Assembly (NCBI GenBank): GCA_963530895.1 | Contig: CAUSFO010000032.1 | Coordinates: 1 to 18,694 of the forward strand | Reading direction: 5' to 3' | DNA: 18,694 bases | Source of the DNA: JABCPE02 sp963530895 | GTDB lineage: Bacteria; Bacteroidota; Bacteroidia; Flavobacteriales; Weeksellaceae | Shown here: positions 14,929 through 18,694 of the stretch, piece by piece | How positions within the stretch are numbered: the first letter of the stretch is position 1 | Layout: each line of letters starts with the position of its first letter | Program-made: the position numbers and the translations under genes | Notes under the pieces: model-generated | Databases searched by the model: none | Told to the model about the DNA's origin: nothing | What the model saw: the letters and a program-made list of their open reading frames with translations, nothing else

Positions 14929-14995
14929 TTTCTTTATTTTGGTTTCACAGTTTATATATATAAATTTTAAAATCTATAATCCAAAAATAAAGAAA
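14929..14995 (+). promoter_or_regulatory. Possible expression-platform hairpin before the metK ATG
   Basis: TTTCTTTATTTTGG (14929-14942) can pair with CCAAAAATAAAGAAA (14981-14995), 14 bp with one bulged A, around an AT-rich 38-nt loop. The 3' arm ends 3 nt before the ATG, so pairing would cover the A-rich translation start region. Being AT-rich, it could be chance. Confidence 0.4.
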
Positions 14996-14998
14996 TTT

Positions 14999-16279
14999 AT
15001 GGCTTACTTATTTACATCAGAGTCCGTTTCTGAAGGACATCCAGACAAAATCGCAGACCAAATATCTGACGCTTTAATAGACCATTTCTTGGCCTACGAT
15101 AAGAACTCAAAAGTAGCTTGTGAAACGCTCGTAACCACTGGGCAGGTTGTCCTAGCTGGAGAGGTTAAATCTGAGGCTTACCTTGATGTGCAGACCATCG
15201 CTAGGGAGGTTATCAATGATATTGGCTACACCAAAGGCGAATATATGTTCAATGGAGATTCTTGTGGAGTGATTTCTGCTATCCATGAGCAGTCGCCAGA
15301 CATCAACCAAGGAGTGGATAGAATTACCCAAAACTCTGATTTTGAGACCAAAGCAAACGCACAAGGTGCTGGTGACCAAGGAATTATGTTCGGATATGCA
15401 ACCAACGAAACCGAAAACTATATGCCTCTGGCATTAGACTTGGCTCATTCTATTTTGAGAGAACTTTCTGCATTGAGGAGAGAAAATAAGGAAATTACCT
15501 ACCTTCGTCCTGATGCGAAATCACAAGTTACAATAGAATATTCTGATAATCACAAGCCTGTGAGAATAGACAGCATCGTGGTTTCTACTCAGCATGATGA
15601 ATTTGACACAGAAGAAAACATGCTGGCAAAAATTAGAAAAGACATTATCGAGATTTTAATTCCAAAAGTTAAAGCGAGACAAAAGCCTGAAATTCAGGCG
15701 CTTTTCAATGATAATATTACATTCCATATCAATCCTACTGGAAAATTCGTAATCGGTGGCCCACACGGAGATACAGGGCTTACAGGAAGAAAAATCATCG
15801 TAGATACTTACGGAGGAAAAGGCGCTCACGGAGGTGGAGCATTCTCTGGAAAAGACCCTTCTAAAGTGGATAGAAGTGCTGCCTATGCCATGAGACATAT
15901 CGCCAAAAACCTTGTAGCAGCAGGAGTTGCAGATGAAATTTTAGTTCAGATTTCTTATGCCATAGGAGTTGCTAAACCTTGTGGTTTGTATATCAACACT
16001 TATGGAACTTCTAAAGTAAATCTTACTGATGGCGAAATCGCAGAGAAAGTACAGCAATTATTTGACCTAAGACCTTATGCGATAGAGCAAAACCTAAAAC
16101 TGAGAAATCCTATTTATCGCGAAACGGCAGCCTATGGACACATGGGAAGAAATTATTATGTAGCAGATAAAACCTTTAACAAAGGAGCTAAAAACGAGCT
16201 TACTATCAAAGGTCTAGAATTTTTCACTTGGGAAAAACTGGATAAAGTAGAAGAAATCAAAAAGGCTTTTGGTCTATAA
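14999..16279 (+). CDS. metK: S-adenosylmethionine synthetase
   Basis: 426 residues from the ATG at 14999. MetK makes S-adenosylmethionine from methionine and ATP in the cytosol. The start MAYLFTSESVSEGHPDKIADQ is the family N-terminus with the ATP-binding His14 and Asp16. G-A-G-D-Q-G is at 123-128, followed by the M-F-G-Y-A-T-N-E-T signature. The second signature G-G-G-A-F-S-G-K-D is at 278-286, with D-R-S-A-A-Y after it. The length is somewhat above E. coli MetK (384), as is usual in Flavobacteriia. An in-frame TTG at 14939 would add 20 unrelated residues inside the leader and is rejected. Regulation is probably by the leader RNA. It ends at a bidirectional terminator convergent with the 78-aa gene. 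Confidence 0.97.
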   Translation: MAYLFTSESVSEGHPDKIADQISDALIDHFLAYDKNSKVACETLVTTGQVVLAGEVKSEAYLDVQTIAREVINDIGYTKGEYMFNGDSCGVISAIHEQSPDINQGVDRITQNSDFETKANAQGAGDQGIMFGYATNETENYMPLALDLAHSILRELSALRRENKEITYLRPDAKSQVTIEYSDNHKPVRIDSIVVSTQHDEFDTEENMLAKIRKDIIEILIPKVKARQKPEIQALFNDNITFHINPTGKFVIGGPHGDTGLTGRKIIVDTYGGKGAHGGGAFSGKDPSKVDRSAAYAMRHIAKNLVAAGVADEILVQISYAIGVAKPCGLYINTYGTSKVNLTDGEIAEKVQQLFDLRPYAIEQNLKLRNPIYRETAAYGHMGRNYYVADKTFNKGAKNELTIKGLEFFTWEKLDKVEEIKKAFGL

Positions 16280-16283
16280 AATT

Positions 16284-16310
16284 AAAAACCCACCTAAAAA
16301 GTGGGTTTTT
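16284..16310. terminator. Bidirectional terminator between metK and the 78-aa gene
   Basis: AAAAACCCAC (16284-16293) and GTGGGTTTTT (16301-16310) form a perfect 10-bp stem with loop CTAAAAA, flanked by A on one side and T on the other. It starts 4 bp after metK and serves the convergent gene at 16329 as well. Confidence 0.9.
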
Positions 16311-16328
16311 ATTTTGTTTTAAAGATAA

Positions 16329-16565
16329 TTAATCTTCCAAATCATCGTATTTCGCCAATTCTTCATCACACCATGCAAATGCTTCTTCTACTACTTTTGT
16401 AGCTTCATTTGCAACGGTTTCCTCATCATCTCCTTCCAAATCATCTAGCCATTCTACTTCTTCTTCCTCTACATTTAGGATAAATCTTGGATATTCTGTA
16501 TGTACTACGAACAAATCCTCTGGAAATTCTGAATTATCTGCCATCAAAAACTTTGGTAGTTTCAT
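16329..16565 (-). CDS. Small acidic protein of unknown function
   Basis: 78 residues. It starts MKLPKFLMADNSEFPEDLFVV and the last two thirds are very acidic (E-E-E-E-V-E-W, D-D-L-E-G-D-D-E-E), with a single Cys. There is no signal peptide or membrane segment, so it is cytosolic. The regular Leu/Val/Trp pattern in the acidic part suggests helices. I know similar short acidic proteins from Flavobacteriia but not their function. It has its own putative promoter with a palindrome at the start site, and shares a terminator with metK. Confidence 0.8.
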   Translation of the reverse strand: MKLPKFLMADNSEFPEDLFVVHTEYPRFILNVEEEEVEWLDDLEGDDEETVANEATKVVEEAFAWCDEELAKYDDLED

Positions 16566-16602
16566 AACTTTCTAAATTTAAATTGTTTAACTAAAAATAT
16601 AT

Positions 16603-16614
16603 ACCTTATAAGGT
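16603..16614. repeat. 12-bp perfect palindrome at the start site of the 78-aa gene
   Basis: ACCTTATAAGGT is self-complementary over 12 bp. On the minus strand it lies just downstream of the -7 element at 16619-16626, covering the predicted transcription start. This is a typical operator position; the binding protein is unknown. Confidence 0.45.
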
Positions 16615-16618
16615 TTTG

Positions 16619-16626
16619 CAAAGTTA
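16619..16626 (-). promoter_or_regulatory. Possible -7 element for the 78-aa gene
   Basis: On the minus strand this reads TAACTTTG, an exact TAnnTTTG match. The predicted start near 16612 gives a leader of about 47 nt. No -33 TTTG is seen at the expected distance. Confidence 0.45.
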
Positions 16627-16660
16627 ATAAATATAAATGTAGTTTCTCTAAAAAATATTT

Positions 16661-17506
16661 TTATTTTATTTTTTGTTGAGTAATGATGGATTTTGCTTTA
16701 AAAACTCTTTCTAACTCTGCTTTTTTTGTTTTAATTTTATAATTTATCAAAATATCTGTATCAAAATAAATAAACTGATTATTTTTCATATCAAATATCG
16801 CTTTCCCTATTCCGCCTCCTGATACTAACAAATCCTTTTTTTTAAGCTCTTCTCCTTTCTTCGAAAAACTAATCAATATATCAAAATATGCTTTTCCACT
16901 ATCAATTTTTGTTAGCTTATATTTCATATTCTTTTCTAATTCTGTATATGCTTTTTCAAATCCATATTCTGGAACATAAGTTTTATAAATATGAACTAAA
17001 TCAAAGCTGTCTCCTATTTTTATTCCTTCTTTTGGAAAATCCACTGACTGATAGTTTTTACTTGTAATTTCAAGCAATAACATTCTAATAGGTGCAGTGG
17101 ATTCAACCAATATATTATTAATTACCAGTTCATTGCCTTTTAAAAACTCGCCTTCTATTTTAGCTTCTTTTAATGATATTTTTCTTTTATCAATCTTCGC
17201 CTCATTATTCTCTTCTTCCAGAAATAAATTAGAATATTCTATTACAGCTGGAACATCTCCTCCTCGCTTTTTATCTGTAAAAATATGACCTCTTACATCA
17301 ACTCCTATTTTTTCTCTTTCAGGTTTTAAATCTTCGGAAGCATTTTTATTTCTTGTATATACTTCTACTTCTATCAATGTTTTTAAATCTACCAAATACT
17401 TTGAGTTTGGAAGATACTCATACTTAAAGAAATACCTTTTCTCCTGTCCAAAAACAAGCGATGCAGAAGTAATAAATAACAACAATACAAGTTTAAAAAC
17501 TTTCAT
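16661..17506 (-). CDS. Secreted protein of unknown function
   Basis: 281 residues. The start MKVFKLVLLLFITSASLVFGQ is a clear type I signal peptide with cleavage near V-F-G-Q (about residue 20). The mature protein is Lys/Glu/Ile-rich with no Cys and no other membrane segment, probably largely beta. A Gly cluster (V-S-G-G-G-I-G-K-A-I-F-D-M, about 228-240) followed by an N-Q-F-I-Y-F-D-T-D-I strand recalls DUF6263-like Bacteroidota proteins, but I cannot confirm this. Its codon usage is more AT-rich than its neighbours. The start is 5 bp after the oxidoreductase stop, so the two are co-transcribed; this may be a chance pairing in function. No terminator hairpin is obvious downstream. Confidence 0.75.
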   Translation of the reverse strand: MKVFKLVLLLFITSASLVFGQEKRYFFKYEYLPNSKYLVDLKTLIEVEVYTRNKNASEDLKPEREKIGVDVRGHIFTDKKRGGDVPAVIEYSNLFLEEENNEAKIDKRKISLKEAKIEGEFLKGNELVINNILVESTAPIRMLLLEITSKNYQSVDFPKEGIKIGDSFDLVHIYKTYVPEYGFEKAYTELEKNMKYKLTKIDSGKAYFDILISFSKKGEELKKKDLLVSGGGIGKAIFDMKNNQFIYFDTDILINYKIKTKKAELERVFKAKSIITQQKIK

Positions 17507-17511
17507 ATAAA

Positions 17512-18480
17512 TTATTTTTTATCAATTAGTTTCATGATTTCCAAAGCCACTTTCAGCGCTTCCGTTCCATCTTCCAGACTTACCTCCACGGGCTTATTCT
17601 CGGTGATGGAGTTTGCAAAACTTTCCAATTCATCCAAAATGGCATTATTCGGCTGGATATTAGGATATTCGAATATGATTTGGTTTCTTTCGCCCTCTGC
17701 ATTTTGGATAATCATATCAAAATCTGATGGATTTTCTGGAGCTGGTTTCATACGGATAACTTCCGCTTTTTTCTCTAAGAAATCCACTGAAATATAGGCG
17801 TCTCTTTGGAAAAATCGGCTCTTTCGCATTGATTTCATTGAAATTCGGCTCGTGGTAAGATTCGCCACACATCCATTCTCAAATTCTATTCTGGCATTGG
17901 CAATATCAGGCGATTTGCTGACCACACAGACGCCGCTTGCGTGGATGTTTTTCACAGGAGATTTCACCAAAGAAAGCAAAATATCCAAATCATGTATCAT
18001 CAAATCCAAAACCACAGAAACATCCGTTCCTCTTGGATTAAACTCAGCCAAACGGTGGATTTCAATGAATTTTGGTTCACTGATAAACGGCTTCGTAGCG
18101 ATAAATGCAGGATTGTAGCGCTCTACATGCCCTACCTGCGCCCTGATTCCCTTTTCGTTACAAAGCTGAATAATCTCTTCCGCCTGCTCCAAAGTCTGAG
18201 TTACAGGCTTTTCTATGAAAAAATCCAAGCCTCTTTCTATGGCTATTTTAGCATAGTCATGATGATAAAATGTAGGTGTCACGATATCCAGAACCTGTAT
18301 TTTATCCAAGAGTTCATCCAAGTTTTCATAAAATTTATACCCAAATTCAGCTTCCAGCTTTTTGGAATTTTCTATATCTTTATCATGAAAGCCCACCAAA
18401 TCATATTTTTCTGATTGGTTGAGCAATTTCAAATGTATTTTTCCAAGATGCCCAGCACCTACTAAACCTGCTTTTAACAT
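17512..18480 (-). CDS. Gfo/Idh/MocA family NAD(P)-dependent oxidoreductase
   Basis: 322 residues. Members oxidise or reduce sugars, inositols or nucleotide sugars with NAD(P). The Rossmann loop is V-G-A-G-H-L-G (Val7-Gly13). The family motif E-K-P-V-T is at Glu90-Thr94, with Lys91 as the usual catalytic or cofactor-contacting Lys, after T-P-T-F-Y-H-H. The C-terminal alpha/beta domain has G-H-V-E-R-Y-N-P-A-F and D-L-M-I-H-D-L-D-I-L, the latter carrying the conserved His. The substrate cannot be told from sequence; nucleotide-sugar dehydrogenases with the same GHVERYNP block are possible relatives. First gene of a two-gene unit with the secreted protein, divergent from recA. Confidence 0.88.
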   Translation of the reverse strand: MLKAGLVGAGHLGKIHLKLLNQSEKYDLVGFHDKDIENSKKLEAEFGYKFYENLDELLDKIQVLDIVTPTFYHHDYAKIAIERGLDFFIEKPVTQTLEQAEEIIQLCNEKGIRAQVGHVERYNPAFIATKPFISEPKFIEIHRLAEFNPRGTDVSVVLDLMIHDLDILLSLVKSPVKNIHASGVCVVSKSPDIANARIEFENGCVANLTTSRISMKSMRKSRFFQRDAYISVDFLEKKAEVIRMKPAPENPSDFDMIIQNAEGERNQIIFEYPNIQPNNAILDELESFANSITENKPVEVSLEDGTEALKVALEIMKLIDKK

Positions 18481-18508
18481 TACTTTTTTGTATTTAAAAG
18501 AATTTTGC

Positions 18509-18516
18509 CAAAGATA
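18509..18516 (-). promoter_or_regulatory. Possible -7 element for the oxidoreductase gene
   Basis: On the minus strand this reads TATCTTTG, fitting TAnnTTTG, 28 bp upstream of the ATG. No -33 TTTG is seen at the expected distance. Confidence 0.35.
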
Positions 18517-18591
18517 AGGATTTTTATTTTTTTCTTCATTCCATTATGATTTCTGGGATTTTATTTTGATGGAAATATTTTAAAAACAAAA

Positions 18592-18624
18592 TTGATAATA
18601 TCTACTAAAATATTTGTAACTTTG
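18592..18624 (+). promoter_or_regulatory. recA promoter
   Basis: TTG at 18592-18594 and TAACTTTG (18617-18624) with a 22-nt spacer, a little longer than ideal. Transcription would start near 18631, about 13 nt before the ATG. No LexA-like palindrome is seen in the 163-bp region between this gene and the divergent oxidoreductase gene. Confidence 0.5.
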
Positions 18625-18643
18625 AAGCAATATTTAATAGAAG

Positions 18644-18694
18644 ATGAGTAATTTAGAAGATAAGAAAAAAGCACTGAGTCTGGTCCTAGAAAAA
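18644..18694 (+). CDS. recA: Recombinase A, first 17 codons (3' end outside the window)
   Basis: The frame begins MSNLEDKKKALSLVLEK and runs to the window edge. This matches the N-terminal helix of Flavobacteriia RecA proteins, where K-K-K-A-L-x-L-V-L-x-K is typical. RecA is the strand-exchange protein of homologous recombination. Only the N-terminal helix is present, so none of the ATPase motifs can be checked. The -7 element upstream supports the start. Confidence 0.85.
   Translation, partial: MSNLEDKKKALSLVLEK

Noticed and set aside
14939..14998. TTG-started extension of metK by 20 residues
   Set aside because: The extension is AT-rich leader sequence. The conserved MetK N-terminus begins at the ATG at 14999.
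17941..18414. 157-codon plus-strand frame opposite the oxidoreductase
   Set aside because: It is antisense to a well-supported Gfo/Idh/MocA gene and has the Phe/Ile/Tyr-rich composition of an antisense shadow.

Overview
The window is a chromosomal segment of a low-GC member of the Bacteroidota, most likely Flavobacteriia and close to the Chryseobacterium/Weeksellaceae group. This rests on several features. The gene complement is typical: parA-parB-DUF5683-dapB with lepB nearby, an acidic 78-residue protein, and recA beginning MSNLEDKKKALSLVLEK. Promoters follow the Bacteroidota pattern TTTG / about 19 nt / TAnnTTTG. Shine-Dalgarno sequences are absent or weak. Lipoproteins carry lipoboxes followed by acidic residues. 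The genus is inferred, not proven. I see no rRNA, tRNA, CRISPR array, phage gene or insertion sequence, and no intergenic stretch longer than 300 bases.

Layout. (1) 1-2657: two small related secreted proteins (the first cut by the window edge), then gcvT, which overlaps the second by ATGA, then a secreted protein of unknown function. This block ends in a strong hairpin shared with the convergent prmC. (2) 2656-3652: prmC on the minus strand, and the divergent prmC/parA intergenic region. That region holds two perfect inverted DnaA boxes, an AT-rich inverted repeat and a perfect ParB half-site. (3) 3653-6732: the compact operon parA-parB-DUF5683-dapB, closed by a terminator. (4) 6736-8990: an unknown acidic cytosolic protein and an enlarged signal peptidase I. 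(5) 9001-10269: rarA, a replication-associated AAA+ ATPase. (6) 10312-13237: gcvP behind a textbook Bacteroidota promoter. (7) 13320-14811: a probable surface lipoprotein, a 16-bp inverted repeat, and oxyR with both redox cysteines. (8) 14820-16310: metK with a canonical promoter, a leader that resembles a SAM-II riboswitch, and a terminator. (9) 16329-18480 (minus strand): the acidic 78-aa protein, a secreted protein, and a Gfo/Idh/MocA oxidoreductase. (10) 18592-18694: the promoter and first 17 codons of recA.

How the genes fit together. gcvT and gcvP encode two of the four glycine cleavage components and lie 8 kb apart, so they are not one operon. MetK makes S-adenosylmethionine, which PrmC uses to methylate release factors. 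ParA, ParB, RarA and RecA serve chromosome segregation and maintenance. DapB and LepB serve cell-wall precursor synthesis and protein export. I found no obviously novel multi-gene system. The observations most worth checking are the metK leader, the DnaA/ParB-like sites between prmC and parA, the paired secreted proteins at the left edge, and the inverted repeats in front of oxyR and the 78-aa gene.
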